DNA from: Candidatus Eiseniibacteriota bacterium
Lineage (GTDB): Bacteria > Eisenbacteria > RBG-16-71-46
Direction: 5' to 3'
DNA: 64,000 nt
Assembly: GCA_016710095.1 (NCBI GenBank)
Contig: JADJLL010000002.1
Coordinates: 156,763-220,762, forward strand
Shown here: positions 9,613 through 18,440 of the stretch, piece after piece
How positions within the stretch are numbered: the stretch's first letter is position 1
Layout: each line of letters begins with the position of its first letter
Translations under genes and position numbers: made by a program
The notes under the pieces: model-generated
Seen by the model: the letters and a program-made list of their open reading frames with translations, nothing else
The model's database searches: none
What the model was told of the DNA's origin: nothing

Positions 9613-9896
9613 AATCTGCCGTTGAAGTGCCTGTCAGGGCCTTGCTAACCTGATGTCCGTAGGCGGCAGTCCCAGCCGCCGGAAGTCCCACACGGAGAGA
9701 GCCCACCACGATCCCTTGCGAACTGTGTTGCGCACGACGAGCAGCATCGGACGGCCCCCTCGGGCGGTCCGGGTTGAAGTGAAGCCGGGTAACACATCTC
9801 AGGAACAGACATCTTGGTGATCCCCCAGTCGCTCGTGCTCGAACAGTCCAGCGAATCATCGAACGGATGAAGCGAGTGTCGTGAAGCCGAGGGGCA
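9613..9896 (+). other. Intergenic leader before the priming transferase
   Basis: No gene is visible here. Two hairpins stand out: GGCGGC/GCCGCC at 9662-9680 with a 7-nt loop, and CGGAC...GTCCG at 9748-9771 with an inner GC stem. Neither is followed by a T-run. No known riboswitch core was recognised. It may be a 5' leader of the sugar transferase gene. Confidence 0.35.
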
Positions 9897-10895
9897 GTGC
9901 GTGCCTTTCGGTTTTCTCGTATCGGGCGGCGACAACTGAGAATGGCCCCGATGGACCCCGACATCCTCTCGTCCGCAGGTGAGGCAGCTTCCAGTAGACC
10001 GGACTGGCAGCCCTCGGTCGAACATCCGGCAAGGGACAACGACTCCGTGGAATCGACAACGCCGACCGGAGCGACTCTCCCGTCGCGGCTGCAGTCCAGT
10101 GCCGTGCGGGCGCCCATCTGGTCAAAGCCAGCCAACGGTGCCGCTCACGCGGCTCCGCACACGGCGGGCTTCGCGAATGGACATGCTCGGCCCCGCGTCA
10201 CGACGCACGCGTCCTCGCACGGCCCCCGCGCCGCGTCGCTGGCCGCGAGTGTCGCACCCGTTCTCCCGTTCGAGACCCCGGTCGCCGCGGGCTTCTACCT
10301 CCGCTTCGGCAAACGCGCGCTCGACATCGCCGGCGCACTCGTCGCGCTGATCCTCGCGGCGCCGATCGTGGCGGTCATCGCCGCGCTCATCCGCCTCGAG
10401 TCGCGCGGCCCGGTCTTCTACAAGTCGGTGCGCGTCGGTCGCGGTGGACGCCCGTTCACCTTCTACAAGCTCCGCTCGATGGTGAAGGACGCCGATCGCA
10501 AGCGTCACAACATCGCGCACATGAACGAGGCGGACGGCCCGATCTTCAAGATCGCGCGCGATCCGCGCATCACGCGCGTCGGGCGTTTCATCCGCACGAC
10601 GAGCCTCGACGAGATCCCGCAGTTCTACAATGTCCTCATCGGAGACATGAGCCTCGTCGGCCCGCGTCCTCCGATCCCCGAGGAAGTCGCGCAGTACGAG
10701 CCATGGCAGCTCCGCCGTCTCGACGTGCGTCCCGGCATCACCTGCCTGTGGCAGATCAGCGGCCGCAGCCGCATCGGCTTCCAGGAGTGGATGCGTCTCG
10801 ACCTCGAGTACATCAAGCACCAGTCCTTCGGGCTCGACCTCAAGATCCTGCTGCGCACCATTCCCGCCGTGCTGTCCCGAGAGGGAGCGTACTGA
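9897..10895 (+). CDS. Undecaprenyl-phosphate sugar phosphotransferase (priming transferase)
   Basis: Bacterial sugar transferase (PF02397, WbaP/PssA type) that moves a sugar-1-phosphate to undecaprenyl phosphate, the first step of repeat-unit assembly at the inner membrane. About 120 low-complexity residues precede the core. Then come one membrane helix, FYLRFGKRALDIAGALVALI, and the catalytic domain: FTFYKLRSM, TRVGRFIRTTSLDEIPQ, DMSLVGPRPP and RPGITCLWQISGRS. The multi-span N-terminus of full WbaP is absent. The given start is a GTG preceded by GAGGGG. ATGs at 9942 or 9951 are good alternatives, since the N-terminal stretch is not conserved. Confidence 0.85.
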   Translation: MRAFRFSRIGRRQLRMAPMDPDILSSAGEAASSRPDWQPSVEHPARDNDSVESTTPTGATLPSRLQSSAVRAPIWSKPANGAAHAAPHTAGFANGHARPRVTTHASSHGPRAASLAASVAPVLPFETPVAAGFYLRFGKRALDIAGALVALILAAPIVAVIAALIRLESRGPVFYKSVRVGRGGRPFTFYKLRSMVKDADRKRHNIAHMNEADGPIFKIARDPRITRVGRFIRTTSLDEIPQFYNVLIGDMSLVGPRPPIPEEVAQYEPWQLRRLDVRPGITCLWQISGRSRIGFQEWMRLDLEYIKHQSFGLDLKILLRTIPAVLSREGAY

Positions 10896-10899
10896 GGGA

Positions 10900-12486
10900 G
10901 TGTCCACTCCGAACCGGCGAGCGCGGCCGGCCGCAGAGCTTTCCATCCCATCTTCCACATCGGCCCAGTTCCGCATGATCGCCGCCGCCACCTTCGTGGC
11001 GGCGGCTCTGCGGCTTTTCCGGCTGGGGCACCAGAGCCTGTGGATCGACGAGATCTTCACGTGGTACTCGGCCGGCATGGGCGGCGCGCTGTCGCTGAAG
11101 GACCTGCTCGAGAACGTGCACGGTCCGCTCTACAGCCTGCTGCTCCACCTGTGGACGAGCGTCGCGGGCGACGCCGAATGGGCGATGCGCTTTCCGAGCG
11201 CGGTCGCCGGCGTGCTCACGGTGCCCGCGTTCGCGTGGCTCGCGGGACGCTGGCTCGGGCGTGACGCGGTGACACCCGCCGCGTGGCTCGCCGCGGGTTC
11301 GCCGTTCCTCGTGTGGTACTCGCAGGAAGCGCGCAACTACTCGCTGCTCGTGCTGTGCGTGTGCGCGAGCGCCGCCGCGCTGCTCGAACTGCAGCGCCGC
11401 TGCGACCTCGCGGGAGTCGGGCGCTACCTGGGGCTCGCGGCGATGGCGATGCTGTCGAACCTCTCGTTCGCGCTGCTCGCGCCTCTGCACCTGCGCTGGT
11501 GGCTCGCCGGCGATCCGGCCACCCGCCCGGCCCGGCTGCGCTCGCTCGCCGTCACCGCGGGCGTGATGCTGCTCGTGGCCGCGCCCTGGTTCGGCTCGAT
11601 CGCGCGCACGTGGGACTGGCGCCGGCTCCAGCCCGAGCGGGGCGCCGTCGCGGGGGAGACCGCGCTGCGCGGATCCACGACGTTCCATGCGGCCGCCGTG
11701 CCGTTCGCCCTGCACGCGTTCGCCGTCGGGTACACGCTCGGGCCGAGCCTCCGGGAACTGCGCTCCCACGCCGGGGCGGAGACCCTGAAGCGCCACGCCG
11801 GCGAGCTCGCCCTCGTCACCCTCGTCTTCGGGGCGCTCGGGGCGGCCGGAATCGTGGCGCTGGCGAGACGGAAGCGGCTGGCCGATACACTCTTGTGGCT
11901 CGTCGCACCGGGGCTGCTCGTCAGCTACTTTGCGGCCCAGAACTTCAAGGTCTTCCATCCGCGCTACCTCGCCGTCTCCCTGCCGTGCGTGCTGCTCGTG
12001 CTCGCGGCCGGGTTCGCGTCGTTGTCGCCGCGGCTGCGCAGGATCGCCACGGTGGCGGTGGCCGCGCTGTGGAGCGTTTCGCTGTACCAGCACTATTTCG
12101 TGGCGGACTACGCGCGCGAGGACTATCGCGGCGCGTTGGCCGTCGTGCGCGCGCAGGTGGCGCCGGGCGAGCAGGTGCTGGCGATGGGTTCGGAGGATCC
12201 CGTGCAGTTCTACGCGCGGGGCCTGAAGGTGGACCGGCTGTGGCTCGGGCACGTGGAGCAGCCCGGCGTCATGCCGGCGAAGTTCGCAGCGAAGTTGTCG
12301 CAGGCCGGTGGAACGTGGGTGGTCTTGAGCCGGGCCGAGGATCTCGACCCGCAGGACACCTTCGCCCGCTGGTTGGAGCAGACGTATCCGCGTGCCGGAC
12401 GCTGGTCGCGTCCCGGTGTGCGGGTGTGGCACGTCACCGGGTCGGACCGGGCCGCCGAGGCTCCGTCCACGCCCGCCGTGCCTTGA
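10900..12486 (+). CDS. GT39-like membrane glycosyltransferase (PMT_2)
   Basis: A polytopic protein of up to 528 residues. SLWIDEIFTWYS in the first loop carries the Asp-Glu catalytic pair of PMT/ArnT-type GT-C enzymes. HGPLYSLLLHLW and VWYSQEARNYSLL follow, both standard for PMT_2 proteins. About ten membrane spans and a soluble C-terminal 120 residues are visible. The GTG at 10900 lies 5 nt after the previous stop. An ATG at 10975 just before the first membrane helix may be the real start. It would add a sugar from a polyprenyl donor to a lipid-linked or exported glycan. Confidence 0.75.
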   Translation: MSTPNRRARPAAELSIPSSTSAQFRMIAAATFVAAALRLFRLGHQSLWIDEIFTWYSAGMGGALSLKDLLENVHGPLYSLLLHLWTSVAGDAEWAMRFPSAVAGVLTVPAFAWLAGRWLGRDAVTPAAWLAAGSPFLVWYSQEARNYSLLVLCVCASAAALLELQRRCDLAGVGRYLGLAAMAMLSNLSFALLAPLHLRWWLAGDPATRPARLRSLAVTAGVMLLVAAPWFGSIARTWDWRRLQPERGAVAGETALRGSTTFHAAAVPFALHAFAVGYTLGPSLRELRSHAGAETLKRHAGELALVTLVFGALGAAGIVALARRKRLADTLLWLVAPGLLVSYFAAQNFKVFHPRYLAVSLPCVLLVLAAGFASLSPRLRRIATVAVAALWSVSLYQHYFVADYAREDYRGALAVVRAQVAPGEQVLAMGSEDPVQFYARGLKVDRLWLGHVEQPGVMPAKFAAKLSQAGGTWVVLSRAEDLDPQDTFARWLEQTYPRAGRWSRPGVRVWHVTGSDRAAEAPSTPAVP

Positions 12487-12565
12487 CCCTTCATCGAGTC
12501 GAACGCGGAGCGCATCAGGCGGCCCCCCGGCAACACCGCCTTCACCGCTCCGGAGGGAATCGGAC

Positions 12566-13882
12566 ATGCAGGTCGTCGTCGTCGGTCTGGGCTACGTGGG
12601 TTCGGTGTGTTCGGCGTGTCTCGCGAGCCGCGGCCACACGGTCGTGGGCGTGGACACCAGCGCCTTCAAGGTGGACTGCATCGAGCGGGGCGAGAGCCCG
12701 ATCGTCGAGAAGGGTCTCGGCGAACTGATCTCGGCCGCGCGCGCGAACGGGAAGCTGACCGCGACCACCGAGATCGCGAAGGCGATGCCCGGCGCGGACG
12801 TCGTGCTCGTGTGCGTGGGCACGCCCTCGCGTGAAGACGGCTCGCTCAACCTGGACCACGTGAAGCGCGCGTGCGCCGAAGTCGGCTCCGCGATCGCGTC
12901 GACCGGCAAGTTCACCACCGTCGTCATGCGCAGCACGATGCTGCCCGGCTCGGTGCTCGACGAACTCACGCCGGTGATCGAGCAGGCCGCGGGCGGCAAG
13001 GCCGGCGAGAAGTTCGGCGTCGCGTACAACCCCGAGTTCCTGCGCGAAGGCACGGCGGTCGACGATTTCAACAACGCCGAGTACACGGTCATCGGCGCGG
13101 GCTGCGCTCGGGCGGGTGATTCGCTCAAGGCGCTCTACGACGGCGTCGGCGGCGAGCTCATGGTGACGTCGATCCCGATCGCCGAGATGCTCAAGTACGT
13201 GAACAACTCGTTCCACGCGCTCAAGGTCGCATTCGCGAACGAAGTCGGCCGCATCTGCAAGCGCGAGCACGTCGACAGCCACGCGGTCATGAAGCTCATG
13301 GTGCGCGACACGAAGCTCAACCTGTCGCCCTACTACCTGAGCCCGGGCTTCGCGTTCGGCGGCTCGTGCCTGCCGAAGGACGTGCGCGCGATCGTGTCGC
13401 GCTCGCGCCAGCACAACCTCGAGCTGCCCGTGCTCCAGAACATCATCCGCTCGAACGACGTGCACGTGGAGGACGCGATCCACCTGATCGAGCGCTTCAA
13501 GCAGCGCAAGGTGGGTTTCCTCGGACTGTCGTTCAAGGCCGGCACCGACGACCTGCGCGAGAGCCCGATCCTGCGCGTCATCGGAACGCTCGTCGGCAAG
13601 GGCTACGCCGTGCTTCTGCACGATCCGAACATCGACATGGAGCGCGTGCTCGGCGCGAACCGCCGCTTCGTCGAAGACGAAGTGCCGTACCTGCCGGAGC
13701 GGCTCCGCGCGGACCTGCGCGAAGTCGTCGAATCGAGCGACGTGATCGTCGTGGGCAATCGCGCCCCGATCTATCGCGAGATCGGAACCATGATGCGCGA
13801 AGGCCAGGTGGTCGTGGACCTCGTCGACGGCGTGAAGCGCGAGAGCGTGACGCGCGGGGAGTACCATGGCCTCGCGTGGTAG
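12566..13882 (+). CDS. algD: GDP-mannose 6-dehydrogenase (AlgD-like)
   Basis: 438 residues, the usual length for AlgD. It oxidises GDP-mannose to GDP-mannuronate with two NAD+. VVGLGYVGSVCSACLASRGH is the N-terminal Rossmann motif. The catalytic Cys is in FAFGGSCLPKDVRA. VMRSTMLPG, NPEFLREGTA and FKAGTDDLRESP follow the AlgD rather than the plain UDP-glucose dehydrogenase pattern, and the protein ends in a Trp as AlgD does. CGGAGGG lies about 9 nt before the ATG. With ManC in the same locus it implies a mannuronate-containing polymer. UDP-sugar specificity is less likely but not excluded. Confidence 0.85.
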   Translation: MQVVVVGLGYVGSVCSACLASRGHTVVGVDTSAFKVDCIERGESPIVEKGLGELISAARANGKLTATTEIAKAMPGADVVLVCVGTPSREDGSLNLDHVKRACAEVGSAIASTGKFTTVVMRSTMLPGSVLDELTPVIEQAAGGKAGEKFGVAYNPEFLREGTAVDDFNNAEYTVIGAGCARAGDSLKALYDGVGGELMVTSIPIAEMLKYVNNSFHALKVAFANEVGRICKREHVDSHAVMKLMVRDTKLNLSPYYLSPGFAFGGSCLPKDVRAIVSRSRQHNLELPVLQNIIRSNDVHVEDAIHLIERFKQRKVGFLGLSFKAGTDDLRESPILRVIGTLVGKGYAVLLHDPNIDMERVLGANRRFVEDEVPYLPERLRADLREVVESSDVIVVGNRAPIYREIGTMMREGQVVVDLVDGVKRESVTRGEYHGLAW

Positions 13883-15083
13883 CGTCCTGCACCTGTCGCA
13901 GAACCTGACGCTGCCGTTCGACCGGCGCGTGTGGATGGAACTCAACGCGCTCAAAGGCGCGGGGTACGACGTGTCCGCGATCTGCCCGATGGGCGACGGC
14001 GGCACGCTGCCGTACGAAGAGCTGAACGGCATCCACATCTGGCGCTACCCGCCGCCGCCCGAGGCCTCCGGCTTCGCGAGCTACGCGTGGGAGTTCCTGT
14101 ACTGCTGGCTGCAGACCGCGCGTCTCACGATCACGGTGCTCGCGCGCCGCGGCTTCGACGTGATCCACAGCGCGAACCCGCCCGACACGTTCTGGGCGAT
14201 CGCCGCCTTCTTCAAGCTGTTCGGGCGCAAGTTCGTGTTCGATCACCACGACCTGTGCCCCGAGCTGTACCTGTCGCGCTTCGGCGACAAGGGCGCGGGC
14301 TCGTTCCCGCACCGCGCGCTGCAGTGGCTCGAACGCATGCAGTTCGCGACCGCGGACATGGTGATCTCGACGAACGACTCGTACCGCCAGGTCGCGATGT
14401 CGCGCGGCGGCAAGCGGCCCGACCGCGTGTTCGTCGTGCGCTCGGGCCCGAGCCAGAAGCGCTTCGGCGTCGTGCGCGAGAGCGAGCCGTCGCTCAAGCG
14501 CGGCAAGCCCTTCCTCGTCGCGTACCTCGGCGTCATGGCGCCGCAGGACGGCGTGGACCATCTCGTGCGCGCGGCGAAGGTGCTCGTGCAGGACCGCAAG
14601 CGCGACGACGTCGCGTTCACGTTCATCGGCGGCGGCGATTCGTTCGCCGACCTCAAGGCGCTCACCACGAGCCTCGGCCTCGACGGCGTCTGCCAGTTCA
14701 CGGGCCGCGTGCCCGACGCCGACGTCGAACGCATCCTCGCGACCGCCGACGTGTGCGTGAGCCCCGATCCCAAGAACCCGCTCAACGACGTCAGCACGAT
14801 GAACAAGGTGCTCGAGTACATGGCGTGCGCGAAGCCGGTCGTGTGCTACGACCTGCGCGAGCACCGCTATTCGGCCGGTGAAGGCGCGCTGTACGCCGAG
14901 GCCGACGTGGTCGAGGACCTCGCCGCGAAGATCGAGCAACTGCTGGACGACCCCGCGCTCCGCGAGCGCATGGGCGCCTACAACCGCGAGCGCTTCCTCA
15001 CGCAGATGGCGTGGGAGCACAACGCGGGCGAACTGATTCGGGCCTACGAGACCCTATGCGGAACGCGCCGGGCGAACGGCTGA
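13866..15083 (+). CDS. GT4 glycosyltransferase
   Basis: A 405-residue GT-B fold transferase. The acceptor-side domain opens with LHLSQNLTLPFDRRVWMEL. The donor half has AYLGVMAPQDGVDHLV, FIGGGDSFADL, FTGRVPDADVERILATADVCVSPD and an EYMACAKPVV motif where GT4 enzymes have their EX7E pair. It overlaps the AlgD gene by 17 nt and the next GT4 gene by 28 nt, so it is co-transcribed. It probably adds one sugar of the repeat unit in the cytoplasm. Donor unknown. Confidence 0.85.
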   Translation: MASRGSVLHLSQNLTLPFDRRVWMELNALKGAGYDVSAICPMGDGGTLPYEELNGIHIWRYPPPPEASGFASYAWEFLYCWLQTARLTITVLARRGFDVIHSANPPDTFWAIAAFFKLFGRKFVFDHHDLCPELYLSRFGDKGAGSFPHRALQWLERMQFATADMVISTNDSYRQVAMSRGGKRPDRVFVVRSGPSQKRFGVVRESEPSLKRGKPFLVAYLGVMAPQDGVDHLVRAAKVLVQDRKRDDVAFTFIGGGDSFADLKALTTSLGLDGVCQFTGRVPDADVERILATADVCVSPDPKNPLNDVSTMNKVLEYMACAKPVVCYDLREHRYSAGEGALYAEADVVEDLAAKIEQLLDDPALRERMGAYNRERFLTQMAWEHNAGELIRAYETLCGTRRANG

Positions 15084-16246
15084 AAGTCGTGCTCGCCGAG
15101 AGCGGGCGGAGCGTGGGAGGGACCGAGCGCGTGGTGTGGGAACTCGCCACGCGGCTTTCCCCTCAGCGCTTCGACGTCTCCGTGTGGCTCAGTCCGGTCA
15201 AGGAACTCGACGAGTTCGCGGCGGCGCTCGAGGCCCGCGGCCTCGGTGTCGAACGGATCGCCGAGGTGGATTCGCGCTGGGACTGGCGCGGCATGCTCGA
15301 CACGTGGATGCGCCTGCGCAAGGCGCGCCCGGCCGTGCTGCACGTGCATCACGTCTGGCCCGCCGCCGACCGCTACCTGTGCATGCTCGCGCGTGCCGCG
15401 GGCGTGCGGCACGTCGTCGTGACGGAGCACATCGTGGGCGAGTCGCACTCCGACGGCCAGCGCGCGCTCAAGCGCGACGAGCTGCTGCGCGCGGACGCCG
15501 TCACGGCGGTCTGCGGCGCGGTCGCCGACACGCTCGTGCGCGACTACGGCATCGGCCGCGACCGCGTGCGCGTGGTGCCGAACGGCGCCGAGGTGCCCGA
15601 CGAGGACTCCGAGGCGATGCCCGCGAAGGCGTGGCGCGAGCGCTTCCACGCGTCGCTCATCCGCCCGCTCTGGGTGGTCGCCGGACGGCTCGAGGACCAG
15701 AAGGGCCACGCCGTGCTGTTCGACGCGCTCGCCGAACTCTGGAAGCGCGGGCTCGACTACTCGCTCGTCGTCGCCGGCGACGGCACGCTGCGCGGTCCGC
15801 TCGAAGAGCGCGCGCGCACCCTCGGCATCGAACGCAAGATCCACTTCGTGGGCGCGCTCGACGACGTCGGGCCGCTGCTCGCGGCGTCCGACGCCGTGCT
15901 GTTGCCGTCGCTGTGGGAAGGGCTGCCGCTCATCCTGCTCGAGGCGATGGCGCGCTCGCGCCCCGTGATCGCGACCGCGGTCGGAGGCGTGCCCGAACTG
16001 ATCGAGCACGGCGTGAACGGCCATCTCGTGCCGCCGTCCGACGTGCCCGCGCTCGCCGACGCGCTCGAACTGTTCCATCGCAAGACCGACCGCGCCGCCC
16101 GCATGGGCCGCGCCGGCGGCGAACTCGTGCGCCGCGACTACACGTGGGCCGCGGTGGCCGACGGGTTCGAGGCCGTGTACGACGACGTGCTCGGGCTGGC
16201 GACGTTCTCGCCCGCCGAGCCCGCGCGCCCCCGGAGGGGACGATGA
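15056..16246 (+). CDS. GT4 glycosyltransferase
   Basis: 396 residues, retaining GT-B transferase. SGRSVGGTERVVWELA at the N-terminus is the usual glycine-rich loop. The donor half has VVAGRLEDQKGHAVL, FVGALDDVGPLLAASDAVLLPS and WEGLPLILLEAMA with both glutamates of the EX7E motif, then GGVPELI and GVNGHLVPP. The ATG lies inside the end of the preceding gene, and the stop overlaps the ATG of the next gene by 4 nt. Part of the repeat-unit assembly line. Confidence 0.88.
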   Translation: MRNAPGERLKVVLAESGRSVGGTERVVWELATRLSPQRFDVSVWLSPVKELDEFAAALEARGLGVERIAEVDSRWDWRGMLDTWMRLRKARPAVLHVHHVWPAADRYLCMLARAAGVRHVVVTEHIVGESHSDGQRALKRDELLRADAVTAVCGAVADTLVRDYGIGRDRVRVVPNGAEVPDEDSEAMPAKAWRERFHASLIRPLWVVAGRLEDQKGHAVLFDALAELWKRGLDYSLVVAGDGTLRGPLEERARTLGIERKIHFVGALDDVGPLLAASDAVLLPSLWEGLPLILLEAMARSRPVIATAVGGVPELIEHGVNGHLVPPSDVPALADALELFHRKTDRAARMGRAGGELVRRDYTWAAVADGFEAVYDDVLGLATFSPAEPARPRRGR

Positions 16247-17223
16247 CGCTCGGCGTCGTCATTCCCTGCTACCGCCAGGAGCGGTTCCTGCCGCGCACGA
16301 TCGCCGCGCTCGAAGCGGCGCTCGCCGGACGCGAATGGCGCGGCGTGCTCGTGCTGAGCGCGCCCGGTGAAGCGACCGCGCTGCCCGAACTGTCCGCGCG
16401 CTGGAGCGTGCTGCGCCCCGAAGTCGCGCGCCCGCTCACGCCCGGCGCGGCGCGCAACCGCGGCTTCGCCGCGTGCGGCGGCGCGTGGGTGCTGTTCGTG
16501 GACGCCGACGTCGAGGTGAACGCCGCGTGGATCGCGCGCGCGCTCGACGAGGCCGCACGCGACAGCGCGAACGCGGACGGCGGCTACTGGGGACGGCTCG
16601 AGGAGTGGTTCGTGGACGGCGGCGCCGAACGCCCCGGCATGCGGGACATGTACCGCGTGGGCGACGGCGACCGCTCGAGCGATTACCTCGCGACGCTCGC
16701 GCTCTATCGCCGCGAGGGGCTCGAGCGCGCCGGCGCGTACGACCCGCGGCTGAACTCCGAGGAGGATTTCGAGCTGGGCGTGCGGCTTCGCGCGCACGGC
16801 TTCGCGCTGCGTTCGCTCGCGCCGATGGCGGCGAAGCACTGGAGCGCGCCGCGGCCGAGCTTTTCGGAGATCGGGCGCCGCTGGGCGACCGGGCTGTGTT
16901 TCGGGCAGGGACAGGTGCTGCGGCTGACGCTCGGCACGCCGGGCTTCGGCGCGCACGTCGCGCGGCAGGCGCACTACTTCGCGACGCTCGCGCTCTGGGC
17001 CGCGGCGCCGGTCGCGTTCGCCATCGCCGGGCCGCGCGCGCTGGCGGCGTGGTCGCTCGCGCCGATCGCGCTCTTCCTGCTGATGACGCTGCGCAAGAAG
17101 AGCGCGCGTCTCGCGCTGCACTCGCTGCTCACGTGGACGGTCAACGCCGCCGGCATGGTCGTGGGATTCGCGCAGGGCGGCCGCGCGCCGCACGGCGCGC
17201 TCGACTGGGGGAAAGCGTCGTGA
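16243..17223 (+). CDS. GT2 glycosyltransferase with C-terminal membrane helices
   Basis: 326 residues. The GT-A catalytic part shows GVVIPCYRQERFLPRT, RNRGFAACGGAWVLFVDADVEV with a DAD metal site, and NSEEDFELGVRLRAHG, an ED acid motif. Two or three hydrophobic helices close the protein (about residues 245-310), placing it on the inner membrane. It starts in a 4-nt overlap with the upstream GT4 gene and ends overlapping the GTG of the next GT4 gene. It was distinguished from long antisense frames by these motifs. Confidence 0.85.
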   Translation: MTLGVVIPCYRQERFLPRTIAALEAALAGREWRGVLVLSAPGEATALPELSARWSVLRPEVARPLTPGAARNRGFAACGGAWVLFVDADVEVNAAWIARALDEAARDSANADGGYWGRLEEWFVDGGAERPGMRDMYRVGDGDRSSDYLATLALYRREGLERAGAYDPRLNSEEDFELGVRLRAHGFALRSLAPMAAKHWSAPRPSFSEIGRRWATGLCFGQGQVLRLTLGTPGFGAHVARQAHYFATLALWAAAPVAFAIAGPRALAAWSLAPIALFLLMTLRKKSARLALHSLLTWTVNAAGMVVGFAQGGRAPHGALDWGKAS

Positions 17224-18440
17224 CGATCCACGGAGTGGTGGACAACGACATCTACCCGGCGCGCTTCGGCGGCTCGCAGCGCTCGTTCGGGCTCGCGCGC
17301 GGACTCGCGCGCGCCCATCGCGTGCGCGTGCTCTGCGTCGTGCCCAACCGCTGCGAGGGCGCCGCGGAGGAGCGCGTCGCGGGCGTCGAGCTGCGCCGCC
17401 GCAAGGCGTGGCACACGTCGCTCGCGTGGCGGCTCGAGCAGGCGAAGCTCGCGCCGCTGTTCGCGGCCGAGTCCGGTCACCGCGGCAACGCCGCGCGCTA
17501 CGCGGCCGAACTCGCGGCCCCGGCGCACGGCGCCGGAGGCGCCGGAGTCACCGACCGCCCCGACGTCGTGACCGCCGACCTCAACGTGAGCGCCGTGCTC
17601 GAGCGCGCGAAGGCGCCGCTGCGCGTGTACACCTCGCACAACGTCGAGTTCGACCGGTTCACGCACGCCGCGCCGCCCGTGGCGCTGCGCGCGTCGTGGG
17701 CGAACCGCCTGCGCGCGATCGAGCAGCGCGCGGTGTCGCGCGCCGACCTCACCGTGGTGTGCACCGACGACGACGCGCGCCGCATGCGCGAACTCTACGG
17801 CGCGTCCGCGGAGCAGCTCGTCGTGATCCCGAACGGCTTCGACGAAACCGAACTGCGCGCGCCGTTGCCGGGCGAGCGCGACGCCGCGCGCGCCGCGCTG
17901 GGACTCGCCCGGGACGAGTACGTCGCCGTGTTCGTGGGCGCCGACTGGGGCCCGAACCGCGAAGCGCTCGCCGCGCTCACCGAACGCGTGATGCCGGCGC
18001 TCGCGAGCGAAGGCGTGAAGCTGCTCGTCGTCGGCACCGTGACGCGCGCCCTGGCCGGGCGGCGCGAACCGTGGCTGATCGCGCACGGCGAGGCGCCGGC
18101 GATCCTGCCGCTGCTGCACGCGGCCGACGCGGGACTGAATCCCGTCCTTTCGGGCGGAGGGAGCAACGTGAAGGTGCCGACCTATCTCGCGGCGGGACTC
18201 GCGGTGGTCACGACCCCGTTCGGCGTGCGAGGCTATGCCCCGCTCGAGCCGCACGTGGTGGTGGCGGAAGTGGATGCGTTCGCGGACGCGCTGCGTGCGC
18301 GGCCCGCGGGCCACGGAGCGCGCGGCATGCGCGCGCCCGAGGCGCTGGGCGAGTACGCGTGGGGACGGCTCGGCGAGAAGCTGGGCGAGGACATGGAGCG
18401 CCGGCTGCGATCCGCCGCCGGCACGAAGGGAGCGGCCTGA
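17220..18440 (+). CDS. GT4 glycosyltransferase
   Basis: A 406-residue GT-B transferase. FGGSQRSFGLARGLARAHRV is the N-terminal loop, and YTSHNVEFDRF lies mid-domain. The C-terminal half has FVGADWGPNREAL, NPVLSGGGSNVKVPTYLAAG and VTTPFGVRGY, which resembles GT4 proteins of the glyco_trans_1_4 group. The GTG start overlaps the preceding TGA. The stop TGA overlaps the next ATG. Very Arg- and Ala-rich, like its neighbours. Confidence 0.82.
   Translation: MTIHGVVDNDIYPARFGGSQRSFGLARGLARAHRVRVLCVVPNRCEGAAEERVAGVELRRRKAWHTSLAWRLEQAKLAPLFAAESGHRGNAARYAAELAAPAHGAGGAGVTDRPDVVTADLNVSAVLERAKAPLRVYTSHNVEFDRFTHAAPPVALRASWANRLRAIEQRAVSRADLTVVCTDDDARRMRELYGASAEQLVVIPNGFDETELRAPLPGERDAARAALGLARDEYVAVFVGADWGPNREALAALTERVMPALASEGVKLLVVGTVTRALAGRREPWLIAHGEAPAILPLLHAADAGLNPVLSGGGSNVKVPTYLAAGLAVVTTPFGVRGYAPLEPHVVVAEVDAFADALRARPAGHGARGMRAPEALGEYAWGRLGEKLGEDMERRLRSAAGTKGAA

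Noticed and set aside
9613..9896. Possible cyclic-di-GMP or other riboswitch before the sugar transferase
   Set aside because: The two hairpins do not match the core of any riboswitch I know.
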